A stretch of DNA of 64,000 nucleotides from Chloroflexota bacterium (GCA_026710655.1 JAPOQN010000013.1:186001-250000), one strand, 5' to 3'. Counted from the first letter of the stretch, positions 41,822 through 49,889 are shown. Numbers and translations: made by a program. The notes: generated by a model not told the origin, from the letters alone.

Positions 41822-41912
41822 GGTTAGTGGCTCGTGACTAGTGAATAGTGGCTCGTCCCCCCGCCCACGGCGGGGTGGGGACCAACCACTAACCACTATT
41901 CACTAACCACCA
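41822..41912. repeat. Heptad-repeat palindromic element, copy B
   Basis: Left arm 7-mers TAGTGGC, TCGTGAC, TAGTGAA, TAGTGGC, TCGT. Core CCCCCCGCCCACGGCGGGGTGGGG-like GC palindrome. The right arm on the opposite strand reads TAGTGAA, TAGTGGT, TAGTGGT, TGGT. It fills almost the whole gap between two convergent genes, so it could serve as a bidirectional terminator. Confidence 0.85.
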
Positions 41913-41915
41913 CCG

Positions 41916-43133
41916 TCACATCGCCTTGATGCCCTGGTACTCCTGGGAGAACACGCACTCCTGGAGCCCGAGCCCGACGTCGCTCGGGTCGTCGATGTTC
42001 GTGTAGCGCGTGTATAGCTCGGCGAAGTGGCCGCCCGGCCGCTGCTTCACCTCGTTGCCCTCAAGGTCCCGCACGATCACCGGGTGGGACACGTCCCAGA
42101 CCTCCCCCTCCACCTTGTCGCCACGGTAGACGCCCCGCCCCAGGCCGTCGTCCCAGCCGCCCCAGTAGCCGCCGCCCTGCATGTAGACCGGCTTGCTCAC
42201 CGTCTCCAACAGGAAGCGGTCGACGCCACCGTCGGGACGCGTCAGGTCGACCCGCGCGCTCTTCAGCCGCGGGAACCCGTCCTCGAACTCCGTGCTCACC
42301 ACGTCCACGTCCGTGTACGCCCACCCCTCCTTGCCTGAGCCGTAGGGGTAGTCGATGCGGCTGTGTACGGTGCCGAACTCGGCCAGGTTCGCGCCACCCG
42401 TGCCCGAGGCCACGATCTTGCCGTCGTTGTGGTGGCGGAAGGAGCAGTACATCGAACGGTCGCCGAAGCGAACCAGCGCCCACCAGCGCGCCCCCGGCGT
42501 GCCCCACACCGACCCGCGCCGCTCGCTCGGCGCAGCGTGGCGGTTCGGCTGCTCGCCTTCACCGGTATTGGCCTGCCCCCACGAGTGGTCCTTCGCCCCC
42601 ACCCAGCCGTCCTCCACCTCGAAGTGGTACTCCTTGCCCCCCACCTTCACCCAGCCCGAGAGGTCCCCCAGTTGCACCAGGTTCGAGCGCTCGCCCACCA
42701 TCCTCCCGTCTTGGTACATGCGGATGCCCTGGCACTCGTCGTAGGGTGGCGCCGAGCTCTCCCAGAGGATGTCGAACGAGCAGTCGACGTCCGTCTCCTC
42801 CAGGCCCAGCCGCAGCGTCCGCAGCCCCTTGATGATCTCCTGCGAGAACGGCCCCACCGTCAGGTCGTCGATGTCCGGGCGCAGCTTGCGCGTCGCGCGC
42901 ACGTTGTACTGCTTCCCGTCGCCCGTGCTCAGGATCGAGTAGGCGTCGATCGTGTTCGTGTTGTGGTAGAGCCGCAGTGCCGTGATCAGGTTCACCTCGC
43001 CGTCGGGATCGCCCACGCAGTGCCAGTAGCCGTCGCTCCACCCCGGGCTCGGGTTGGAGACGATGTCGAATGTGTCGATGGTCTGGTGGCGGGGCCACTC
43101 GTCAAGCTCGGTCAGGACGCGTCGTGCGGGCAT
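41916..43133 (-). CDS. Conserved hypothetical protein, beta-rich (CrtC/AttH-like fold suspected)
   Basis: A 405-aa soluble protein with no signal peptide. It is rich in Trp, Gly and alternating hydrophobic/polar stretches (GWVKVGGKEYHFEVEDGW, HSWGQANTGEG, ARWWALVRFGDRSMYCSFRHH, GWAYTDVDVVSTEFEDG), suggesting a two-half beta-barrel like the CrtC/AttH lipocalin-type proteins. The HSWG motif is typical of that group. Proteins like this recur in mycobacteria and Chloroflexota next to SDR and steroid-type genes. Biochemical function is unknown. It is divergent from an SDR. Confidence 0.7.
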   Translation of the reverse strand: MPARRVLTELDEWPRHQTIDTFDIVSNPSPGWSDGYWHCVGDPDGEVNLITALRLYHNTNTIDAYSILSTGDGKQYNVRATRKLRPDIDDLTVGPFSQEIIKGLRTLRLGLEETDVDCSFDILWESSAPPYDECQGIRMYQDGRMVGERSNLVQLGDLSGWVKVGGKEYHFEVEDGWVGAKDHSWGQANTGEGEQPNRHAAPSERRGSVWGTPGARWWALVRFGDRSMYCSFRHHNDGKIVASGTGGANLAEFGTVHSRIDYPYGSGKEGWAYTDVDVVSTEFEDGFPRLKSARVDLTRPDGGVDRFLLETVSKPVYMQGGGYWGGWDDGLGRGVYRGDKVEGEVWDVSHPVIVRDLEGNEVKQRPGGHFAELYTRYTNIDDPSDVGLGLQECVFSQEYQGIKAM

Positions 43134-43247
43134 GCGGTACCTCCAGTGGTTCGTGCGGCGCAGGATACCGCCTGCGTCGCGCCTCGGGGTGAACGCCGTG
43201 CGCGCAACGGAGCCGTCCGTACAATCCCAGCCCCGGAGGGTTTCGCT

Positions 43248-44108
43248 ATGTCAGACGACGTGTTCTCAATGGAAGGCAAGACGGTCATCGTCACCGGCGC
43301 CAGCTACGGGTTCGGTGTCACCTGGGCGGATGCCCTGGCCGAACGCGGGGCCAACATCGTTGGCACCTCGCGCAGCCTCGAGCGCCTGCAGGACACGGCT
43401 GCCCTCGTCGAGGGCAAGGGCCGCCGCTTCCTCCCCGTCGAGTGCGATGTCACCGACTACGAGCAGGTCGAGAACCTCATGAAAGCAGCCTGGGACGAGT
43501 TCGGCACCGTCGACGTGCTCATCAACAACGCGGGCATCTCCGACCTCAGCGCCTGGCGCGCCGAGCACTCGGACAACGACATGTTCCGCCAGATCGTCGA
43601 TACCGACCTCACCGGTCTCTGGTACTGCTGCCGCGCCTCCGCCCAGTACTTCCTCCGCCAGGGTCACGGCAACATCATCAACCTCAGCTCCATCTTCGGC
43701 GTGGGCGGCTTCGAGGGGCGCACCCCCGGCTACTTCGCCGCCAAGGGCGGCGTCACCCGCCTCACCGAGTTCCTCGCCACCGAGTGGGGCGACCGCGGCA
43801 TCCGCGTGAACGCCCTCGCCCCGCATGTATTCGACACGCCCATGACCCACGACGGCCTCATCCAGAGCGGTGTCATGGAGATGCTCGAAGGGCGCACACC
43901 CATGCGCCGCATCGGTCAGATCGAAGACCTCGTCGGCCCCATCGTCTTCCTCGCCTCCGACGCCTCCCAGTTCGTGAGCGGGGCCATCCTCCCGCTTGAC
44001 GGCGGCCTCACGGCCAGCCGCGGCTACTCCGCCGGTCCCTGGCCCATGGACGAGTTCGACCCCGAGGGTCGCGGCAAGCCGCTCAACCCCGGCGACCCCT
44101 GGGAGTAG
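43248..44108 (+). CDS. SDR family oxidoreductase
   Basis: A 286-aa classical SDR: TGASYGFG nucleotide loop (His/Ile position is Phe), NNAGIS, NLSSIFG serine region, and YFAAK (Tyr-x3-Lys). The ending FVSGAILPLDGGLTAS is typical, with an additional 25-residue Pro/Asp tail. GGAGGG lies 7 nt before the ATG and TACAAT at 43220-43225 is a likely -10 box. Open reading continues far upstream in frame, but only from 43248 does family homology start. Heptad element C follows the stop. Confidence 0.9.
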   Translation: MSDDVFSMEGKTVIVTGASYGFGVTWADALAERGANIVGTSRSLERLQDTAALVEGKGRRFLPVECDVTDYEQVENLMKAAWDEFGTVDVLINNAGISDLSAWRAEHSDNDMFRQIVDTDLTGLWYCCRASAQYFLRQGHGNIINLSSIFGVGGFEGRTPGYFAAKGGVTRLTEFLATEWGDRGIRVNALAPHVFDTPMTHDGLIQSGVMEMLEGRTPMRRIGQIEDLVGPIVFLASDASQFVSGAILPLDGGLTASRGYSAGPWPMDEFDPEGRGKPLNPGDPWE

Positions 44109-44111
44109 CGC

Positions 44112-44216
44112 CTGGTGGCTAGTGATTAGTCGCTAGTGATTGGTCCCCCGCCCCCATCGGTTGGGTGGCGGGGCAGGGCGTAGCCACCAGTCAGGAGTCA
44201 CTGGTCATCAGCCGTT
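44112..44216. repeat. Heptad-repeat palindromic element, copy C
   Basis: Left arm 7-mers TGGTGGC, TAGTGAT, TAGTCGC, TAGTGAT, TGGT. Core CCCCCGCCCCC ... GGTGGCGGGGC. Right arm on the opposite strand TGATGAC, CAGTGAC, TCCTGAC, TGGTGGC. More diverged than copies A and B. It begins 4 nt after the SDR stop. Confidence 0.8.
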
Positions 44217-44245
44217 ACAACACATCCGCCGGTCCGTGAGTTCAC

Positions 44246-44251
44246 TACAAT
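44246..44251 (+). promoter_or_regulatory. -10 box TACAAT (leaderless type)
   Basis: TACAAT ends 6 nt before the GTG start of the 64-aa membrane protein; no ribosome site intervenes. The same hexamer and spacing precede the next small gene. Confidence 0.6.
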
Positions 44252-44257
44252 CCGGCC

Positions 44258-44452
44258 GTGTGGCGTGTCATCCGGGACGAACTGCTGGCGCTGGTGTTGG
44301 CGTTCCCCGCGCTCATGCTGATGGTGGTGGTCGGCTGGGTTCAATACCCGGAGGAGCCAGTCTGGTACCGGGTGGCGTTCACCCTGGTGGTCGCCATGCT
44401 GGTGGTTGCGTTCATTGCCGTGTCCGTCGCGGCGATCATTTACGGCATTTGA
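44258..44452 (+). CDS. Small membrane protein, two helices
   Basis: A 64-aa protein with two hydrophobic segments (LLALVLAFPALMLMVVVGWV and VAFTLVVAMLVVAFIAVSVA). GTG start. TACAAT at 44246-44251 is positioned for transcription to begin at the start codon. No family recognised. It is followed 70 nt later by another leaderless small membrane-protein gene. Confidence 0.6.
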   Translation: MWRVIRDELLALVLAFPALMLMVVVGWVQYPEEPVWYRVAFTLVVAMLVVAFIAVSVAAIIYGI

Positions 44453-44510
44453 GTCCGACTTCGGTCAAGCTTCGCACTTACAGCCAGCCGACCCTGCATA
44501 CCCCGTCCCC

Positions 44511-44516
44511 TACAAT
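44511..44516 (+). promoter_or_regulatory. -10 box TACAAT (leaderless type)
   Basis: TACAAT ends 6 nt before the GTG at 44523, identical in sequence and spacing to the box before the previous gene. Confidence 0.6.
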
Positions 44517-44522
44517 GTCGCC

Positions 44523-44675
44523 GTGCGTGGCGATCTGTTGCACGGGCTGCTAATCGTGCTCCGGGGTGACCGGGATCATCCGCTCTGGCGGCAATTGGTA
44601 CACGCCATCGCTGTACTGACGTTGGTGGGAGCTTTCGGCTTCTTCCTGGTGCTCGACGTCATCCTGAACAGCTAG
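44523..44675 (+). CDS. Very small membrane protein, one helix
   Basis: A 50-aa protein: a basic amphipathic N-terminal half (VRGDLLHGLLIVLRGDRDHP, V read as Met) and a C-terminal membrane helix (HAIAVLTLVGAFGFFLVLDV). GTG start preceded by TACAAT at leaderless spacing. Short, so support rests on the promoter box and hydrophobic pattern. It converges on the M20 peptidase gene, 24 nt away. Confidence 0.5.
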   Translation: MRGDLLHGLLIVLRGDRDHPLWRQLVHAIAVLTLVGAFGFFLVLDVILNS

Positions 44676-44699
44676 CTGCTCGGATTCCGTCCCACACCA

Positions 44700-46019
44700 C
44701 TACCCCGCCCCGCACATCCGCCGCGTGACCTCGTAGATCATCTGGCAGCTCAGCCGGAAACTGTCGAGCGTCATGCGCTCGTTGTGACCGTGCACTGTGC
44801 GCGCCAGGTTCGGCGACGTTAGCCCGCCCGAGAACCCGTACGCCACCACCCCCTGGTTGCGGAACACGCGACTATCCGTGAACCCCGCCGTCACTCCCGG
44901 CGTGACTACTGCGTCCTCCACCAGCTCCCGCACCACCGACTCGATCGTGGCGAACAGCTCCGTGTCGTGCGAACTCGTGTCCGAGGCGCCAGCGAACACC
45001 CGCTCGACCTGCACTTTCGGGTCGTTGATCACCCGCGACACCTCTGCCTCGAACGAGTCCGCGTCGACCCCCGGCAGCAGGCGGCAATCGATCGTCGCCT
45101 CCGCCCGCCCCGGGATCACGTTGTGCTTGATGCCCGCGCTTGCCGTCGTCGCGCTGATCGTGTTCGTCAGCAGCGCCCGCACGCGCATGTCCGTTTCCGC
45201 CGTCGCCCGCAGCGCCTCGATGGAGGTGCCGCCCCGGTAGATGCCCGCCCGTTCCAGCCGCTCGAAGTACTCCCCCAGCACGGGCGAGAGCCGGGGCTCC
45301 CGGTTCCACTCCTGCAGCCGGCCCAGGGCCCGCACCAGCCGGTCGAGGGCGTTGTCCTTGTGGGGAACGGAGCCGTGCCCCGCCCGCCCCTCCGCCACCA
45401 GCCGCAGCCAGAGCGGCCCCTTCTCCGCCGTCGTCACCGTGAACACCGGTCGCTTCACGCCGAACAGCTCCGTCGAGCCGCCCCCGCCCTCATTGATGAC
45501 GAATTCCGCCACCAGCGCCTCGGGGTGGTGCTCCTCCAGCCACTCGATGCCGAGCATCCCGCCCGCTTCCTCGTCCGCCACCGCCAGGAAGACGATGTCG
45601 CGCGCCAGCGGCAGCCCCGAGCGCTTCAGCAGCAGCACTGTCAGCAGCTCCGCCACCCCCAGCCCCTTCATGTCGAGCGTCCCCCGGCCCCAGATCTCCC
45701 CGTTGCGGATGACCGCCGCGAACGGCTCCTCGTCCCAGTACTCGCGCTCCACCGGCACCACGTCGGTGTGATTGAGGAGCATCAGGGGCTCCTTGCTGCC
45801 GTTGCCCTTGAGCACCGCCCGCAGCGACACGCGGTCGTCCCCGGGATCGAACAGCTCGTACTCGATCCCCTCCCGTTCGAGGATGCCCCCGAGGAAGTCG
45901 CACGCCAGCCGTTCCCGTCCGGGCGGGTTCGACGTGTCGATGCGCAGGTACTCCTGCAGGATGCCCAGCGCCTCCTCGAAGGCTGCGTCCCAGTCGACCC
46001 GCGGCTCGACCGCCGTCAC
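44700..46019 (-). CDS. M20 family metallopeptidase/deacylase
   Basis: A 439-aa di-zinc hydrolase of the ArgE/DapE/CPG2 family. Motifs: LLNHTDVVP (His-x-Asp), GRGTLDMKG (bridging Asp), VADEEAGG (catalytic Glu and ligand Glu), GRAGHGSVPH for the dimerisation domain His, and VHGHNERM for the last His. Likely cleaves an N-acyl-amino acid or peptide. Its ATG overlaps the stop of the upstream amidohydrolase by 4 nt (ATGA), so the two are translationally coupled. Last gene of the leftward catabolic block. Confidence 0.93.
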   Translation of the reverse strand: MTAVEPRVDWDAAFEEALGILQEYLRIDTSNPPGRERLACDFLGGILEREGIEYELFDPGDDRVSLRAVLKGNGSKEPLMLLNHTDVVPVEREYWDEEPFAAVIRNGEIWGRGTLDMKGLGVAELLTVLLLKRSGLPLARDIVFLAVADEEAGGMLGIEWLEEHHPEALVAEFVINEGGGGSTELFGVKRPVFTVTTAEKGPLWLRLVAEGRAGHGSVPHKDNALDRLVRALGRLQEWNREPRLSPVLGEYFERLERAGIYRGGTSIEALRATAETDMRVRALLTNTISATTASAGIKHNVIPGRAEATIDCRLLPGVDADSFEAEVSRVINDPKVQVERVFAGASDTSSHDTELFATIESVVRELVEDAVVTPGVTAGFTDSRVFRNQGVVAYGFSGGLTSPNLARTVHGHNERMTLDSFRLSCQMIYEVTRRMCGAG

Positions 46020-47194
46020 TCCCCCACCCCGTACACCGCCGCCGAGTTGTCGTGCAGGATCTTGCGCAGCACGTCCTCGGGCAGGCCGCCCAGTTCCTGC
46101 TCGATGAAGTCCTTCGGGTAGATCGCCGTCGTGTTCGGCCCCGGCGACATGCTCGTTGGGTGTGGGAAGTCCGTCTCATAGAGGATGTTGTCCGCCCCGA
46201 TCTGCTCGATCGCCTTGATCGCGCTCCCCCGCTCGAACCAGAAGCAGGCGTAGCACTGCCGCTTGAAGTACTCGCTTGGGAGCAGGCCCATCTCCGGGTG
46301 CTCGGCGGGACAGCCGCTGTTGATCCACTGCCAGTCCATCGCCTCCAGCAGGAACGGCACCCAGCCGATGCCGCTCTCAACGGAGACGAACTTCAGATCC
46401 GGGAAGCGGTGGCAGATGCCCGACAGGATGATGTCCATAACCGCGTTCGAGTTGTCGAGGAAGAACTGCACCGTCGCCTTCGCAAAGGCCGCTTGCCGGC
46501 CGTTGTGCACCTCCGTGTCCCGGATCGCCGTGAGGTCGCCGGAGCCAATGTGGAAGTTGACCGAGAGGCCCAGATCCTGCGCCTGCGCCCACACGGGATC
46601 CCAGTGCGGGTCGCTCAGCCGCGGAAAGTCGAACACGTCCGGCTGGCTCGTCATCAGCACGCCCTTATGGCCGCGCTTCGCCGCCCGCTGCATCTCGTCG
46701 ACGCACAGGTCCACGTCCCAGAAGGGCGTCGCCATGATCGGGATGAACCGCTCCTTGCCCGGCGCCGTCCAGTCGATGAGGAAGTCGTTGTAGGCGCGGA
46801 CGCACTCCTCCATCAGCTTCGGCTCCTTCAGCCGCAGGAAGTTCCCAGAGCCGAAGCCGCCCACGTTCGGATAGATCACCTGCGAATGGATGCCGTACTC
46901 GTCCATGCGCTGCAGCCGCGTCTCCACGCTGAACGCCCCGTGGTCCGCCTGCGGCAGGGAGGGCGGATGGCTCGGCGGCGGGTCCGTCCAGCCCGCCATC
47001 GCCGCGCTCCCCGTGGGGACGGAGCGATGACCGCCGATGTACCAACGGTCCTCGTTGATCTCCGGGTCGAACTTCACATGCGGGACCAGGTCCCCCCACT
47101 TCCGGCGCGACACACGGCTCGTCCACAGGTCCTCTGGCTCGGAGATGTGGCTATCCGCGTCGATCACCTTGATCCGCTCGACCACCGTCGCCAT
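46016..47194 (-). CDS. Amidohydrolase-2 family metal-dependent hydrolase/decarboxylase
   Basis: A 392-aa TIM-barrel protein of the amidohydrolase_2 (ACMSD-like) group. The N-terminal IDADSHISEP carries the first metal ligands, LSVNFHIGSGD the His, SVESGIGWVPF is the conserved mid-segment, and LYETDFPHPTSM gives the final catalytic Asp. Members decarboxylate aromatic or muconate-type acids or hydrolyse lactones. It overlaps the M20 gene by 4 nt and lies 84 nt after the DUF35-like gene. Substrate unknown. Confidence 0.92.
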   Translation of the reverse strand: MATVVERIKVIDADSHISEPEDLWTSRVSRRKWGDLVPHVKFDPEINEDRWYIGGHRSVPTGSAAMAGWTDPPPSHPPSLPQADHGAFSVETRLQRMDEYGIHSQVIYPNVGGFGSGNFLRLKEPKLMEECVRAYNDFLIDWTAPGKERFIPIMATPFWDVDLCVDEMQRAAKRGHKGVLMTSQPDVFDFPRLSDPHWDPVWAQAQDLGLSVNFHIGSGDLTAIRDTEVHNGRQAAFAKATVQFFLDNSNAVMDIILSGICHRFPDLKFVSVESGIGWVPFLLEAMDWQWINSGCPAEHPEMGLLPSEYFKRQCYACFWFERGSAIKAIEQIGADNILYETDFPHPTSMSPGPNTTAIYPKDFIEQELGGLPEDVLRKILHDNSAAVYGVGE

Positions 47195-47278
47195 GGGACC
47201 CTCCCCGGCGACTCCCGCCGCCGTTGCGCGCGTGGCGGGCAGGATAACGCGCTCCCCATCCCTTTGGCGGAAAGGCGC

Positions 47279-47686
47279 CTACACCGGCCGGAACTGCACT
47301 AGCGTGACCTCGTCGTCCACGTCCTCGTAGACCGCCTCCAATGCCATCCCGATGCGCACGTCCTCGATCGCGCACTCCACGATGTTCGTCGTCATGCGCG
47401 GCCCCTCCTCCAGTTCCACGATCCCGATGACGTACGGCGCCCGCGCCGCGAACGCCGGCGCCGTCCCCCGCCGGTCGACCGTGTACGAATACAGCACGCC
47501 CCGCCCGCTCGCCTCCACCCACTCCGTGCCCGGGGCGAGGCTCCCCGGGCTGAAGGCGCGCGGGTAGAAGTACGGCTCGCCCTCAGCCGTGAGTGGCAGC
47601 AGTAGCCGGTGCTCCCGCGCCGCCTCCCAGAAGGGCGCCGTCGCGGCCGTCGGCCTCGGCAGGATGCGCGGCGGCGACTCCGCCAT
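47279..47686 (-). CDS. DUF35-like OB-fold protein lacking the zinc ribbon cysteines
   Basis: A 135-aa protein of the OB-fold acyl-CoA-associated (DUF35/ChsH2-C) family, partner of thiolases and hydratases. The C-terminal OB fold is clear (GRGVLYSYTVDRRGT, PYVIGIVELEEGPRMTTNIV, VRIGMALEAVYED). The N-terminal rubredoxin-like zinc ribbon normally has two Cys pairs; here the region RLLLPLTAEGEPYFYPRAFSP contains none. Its ATG overlaps the thiolase stop by one base (TGATG on the minus strand), so the two proteins probably form a complex. Confidence 0.85.
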   Translation of the reverse strand: MAESPPRILPRPTAATAPFWEAAREHRLLLPLTAEGEPYFYPRAFSPGSLAPGTEWVEASGRGVLYSYTVDRRGTAPAFAARAPYVIGIVELEEGPRMTTNIVECAIEDVRIGMALEAVYEDVDDEVTLVQFRPV

Positions 47687-48876
47687 CAGGCCCCCTCCAG
47701 CACCAGTGCCACCTGCTCCGACATGCAGCCCCCCGTCCCCGTCACGTACCCCCGCTCCGCCGACCCCACCTGCCTCGCCCCCGCCCGCCCCTGCAGCTGA
47801 GTGACCACGTCGACCACGTGCGACATGCCCCCCGCCGCCCCGCCCTGGCCCATCCCCAGCTGCCCTCCGTGCGTGTTCAGCGGCCAGTCGCCGCCGAAGC
47901 GCAGGTCATGCTCCTCCACGAACCGCGCCCCTTCCCCCTTCGCGCAGAACCCCGAGTCCTCGATCGTGACCAGCACCGTGATCGTGTAGCAGTCGTACAT
48001 CGAGGCCACGTCGATCGCCTCGCGCCCCCCCCCCGCCATGGCGAAGGCGCGGTCCGCCGCCGCCACGATCGGGATCTGCGTGAGCGACGGCGCGTACGTG
48101 ATCGACTTGTGCGTGATGTGCTCCCCGAAGCCGCTCACCACCACCGGCCGCAGACCCGTCTGCTGCGCCCGCTCCAGCGTCGTCACCACCACCCCCGCCC
48201 CGCCCGCGCACGGCATCACGATCTCCAGCAGGTGCAGCGGGTCGACCACCATCGGCGAGTTCAGCACGTCGTCGATCGTGATCGGCTGGTCGCGAAAGAT
48301 CGCCTTCGGGTTCTGGAGCGCGTTCTCCCGGCCCTGCACCGCGACCTTCGCGAGCGTCCGCGGCTCCAGGTCGTACTCGTGCATGTAGCGCTGGGCCACC
48401 ATCGCGAAGTGCGAGTTCGGGTTGATCAGCCCGTAGGGCGCGTCGAACTGCCCGTGCGGCGCCCCCCAGGCGTCCGCCCCCAGCATCCAGCTCTGCGCCT
48501 GCGGCTTCGCGCCTGGCTCCGGCGGCGCCGGCACCGACGGCAGCAGGCAGAGGCAGGCGTCGCAGACGCCCGCCTCGATCGCCGCCGCCGCCCGCCACAC
48601 CATGCCCGTCGCGTTCGCCCCGCCCAGGTCCACCACCTCCCCGAAATTCGCCTCGATGCCCAGGTACTCCGCTACCGCCGCCGGCGCGAACATCGGTGCG
48701 TCCCCCAGCCGCGTGCAGAGGATGCCGTCGATCTCGCCCAGTTCCATGCCCGCGTCGTCCAGCGCCTCGCGCGCCAGCTTCCCGTACGCCTCCAGCCCGA
48801 ACATGGGCGTGTCCCAGCGCCGTTGCGGCGCCCACTCCGCCGTTCCGCTGATCGCCGCTCGCCGGCCGTTTCGCAT
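47686..48876 (-). CDS. Thiolase-superfamily protein (SCP-x/Ltp2-like)
   Basis: A 396-aa non-canonical thiolase. The sequence follows the lipid-transfer thiolase pattern: AISGTAEWAP at the N-terminus, DGILCTRLGDAPMFAPAAVAEYLGI, the late HGGQLGMGQGGAAGGMSHVVD (quoted in part: GQLGMGQGGAAGGMSH) and GCMSEQVALVLEG at the end. Family members such as Ltp2 do retro-aldol side-chain cleavage of acyl-CoA together with a DUF35 partner, which is encoded next. ATG 48876 chosen at the homology start with GGGAG upstream. A perfect 19-bp palindrome lies just upstream. Confidence 0.9.
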   Translation of the reverse strand: MRNGRRAAISGTAEWAPQRRWDTPMFGLEAYGKLAREALDDAGMELGEIDGILCTRLGDAPMFAPAAVAEYLGIEANFGEVVDLGGANATGMVWRAAAAIEAGVCDACLCLLPSVPAPPEPGAKPQAQSWMLGADAWGAPHGQFDAPYGLINPNSHFAMVAQRYMHEYDLEPRTLAKVAVQGRENALQNPKAIFRDQPITIDDVLNSPMVVDPLHLLEIVMPCAGGAGVVVTTLERAQQTGLRPVVVSGFGEHITHKSITYAPSLTQIPIVAAADRAFAMAGGGREAIDVASMYDCYTITVLVTIEDSGFCAKGEGARFVEEHDLRFGGDWPLNTHGGQLGMGQGGAAGGMSHVVDVVTQLQGRAGARQVGSAERGYVTGTGGCMSEQVALVLEGA

Positions 48877-48886
48877 GGCTTGCTCC

Positions 48887-48905
48887 CGCCACCGCTGCGG
48901 TGGCG
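48887..48905. promoter_or_regulatory. Perfect 19-bp palindrome, candidate operator
   Basis: CGCCACCGC-T-GCGGTGGCG, two 9-bp arms around one base, 10 nt upstream of the thiolase start and about 78 nt upstream of the divergent gene at 48984. Position and symmetry suit a dimeric repressor (TetR, GntR or similar) or a 5' hairpin over the ribosome site. No regulator gene is adjacent. Confidence 0.5.
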
Positions 48906-48983
48906 GCCCCAGCCTAGCGGAGCGCGCCTGCCGCTGTCCCCGCTTGCGCCCGCCCGCGCGGCTGGCCAAGCTGCGCCTCAGCC

Positions 48984-49889
48984 ATGCGCATCGCCTCGCT
49001 CCTCCCCAGCGCCACCGAGATCGTCTTCGCCGTCGGCGCCGGGGATGAGGTCGTCGGCGTCTCCCACGAGTGCGACTACCCCGTCGAGGCCCGAGACCTC
49101 CCCGTCCTCACCGGCCCCGCCGTCGAGACGCGCGGCCTCCCCCAGGCCGAGATCGACGCCGCCATCAGCAACCTGCTCGCCTCCGGCGGCTCGACCTACA
49201 CCATCGACGTTCCCCGCCTGCGCGAGCTCCGGCCCGACCTCGTCATCACCCAGGCCCTCTGCGACGTCTGCGCCGTGAGCGAGGGCCAGGTCCACCGCGT
49301 CGTCGACGAGGAGCAGCTAGGCGCCCGCGTCCTCACCCTCACCCCCCTCGACCTCGAGGGCGTCGCCCGCTCCGTCGAGGAGGTCGGCGAGGCCACCGAC
49401 CGCGAGCCCGAGGGCGTCCGCCTCGCCGCCGGCCTGCGTGAGCGCATGGCCGCCCCCGACCCTGGCCCCGCGACCCCATCCCCCGTGCTCGCCCTCGAGT
49501 GGTTCGACCCACCCTTTACCGCCGGCCACTGGGTGCCCGAGCAGATCGCCCGCGCCGGCGGCGAAGACGTGCTCGGCCGCCCCGGCGAGAAGTCGGAGCG
49601 CGTCACCTGGGATGCCGTCGCCGCCACCGCCCCCGAGGTCGCCCTCCTCCTCCCCTGCGGCCTCTCCCTCGACGAGGTTGTGGCCGGAGCCGTCGCCCTC
49701 GCCCACCGCCCCGAGTGGCGCGACCTCCCCGCCGTCGCCAACGGCGCCGTGTGGGCGCTCGACGCCAACGCCTGGTTCAGCCGCCCCGGCCCCCGCCTCC
49801 TCGACGGCATCGAAGCCGTCCGCGCCATCCTCGCCGACCCCACCGGCGACCACCGCGTCCCCGGCGCCCGCCGCCTCCCCGCTCCCTGA
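48984..49889 (+). CDS. Cobalamin-binding (BtuF-like) protein without signal peptide
   Basis: A 301-aa type III substrate-binding fold. MRIASLLPSATEIVFAVGAGDEVVGVSHECDYP, RLRELRPDLVITQALCDVCAVS, LALEWFDPPFTAGHWVPEQI and WDAVAATAPEVALLLPCG are typical of the BtuF/FhuD-like group. There is no signal sequence or lipobox, so it would stay in the cytosol unless the start is further upstream. Such leaderless BtuF relatives are common and usually unlinked to permeases. No btuCD or cobalamin riboswitch is visible nearby. Confidence 0.88.
   Translation: MRIASLLPSATEIVFAVGAGDEVVGVSHECDYPVEARDLPVLTGPAVETRGLPQAEIDAAISNLLASGGSTYTIDVPRLRELRPDLVITQALCDVCAVSEGQVHRVVDEEQLGARVLTLTPLDLEGVARSVEEVGEATDREPEGVRLAAGLRERMAAPDPGPATPSPVLALEWFDPPFTAGHWVPEQIARAGGEDVLGRPGEKSERVTWDAVAATAPEVALLLPCGLSLDEVVAGAVALAHRPEWRDLPAVANGAVWALDANAWFSRPGPRLLDGIEAVRAILADPTGDHRVPGARRLPAP

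Noticed and set aside
42363-43247. A long in-frame extension upstream of the SDR at 43248
   Set aside because: It lies antisense to the 405-aa hypothetical protein and has shadow-like composition. The SDR has its own ribosome site and -10 box at 43248.
41369-44216. Heptad repeats as a CRISPR array
   Set aside because: Period is 7 bp, repeats are inverted around a GC core, there are no unique spacers and no cas genes.
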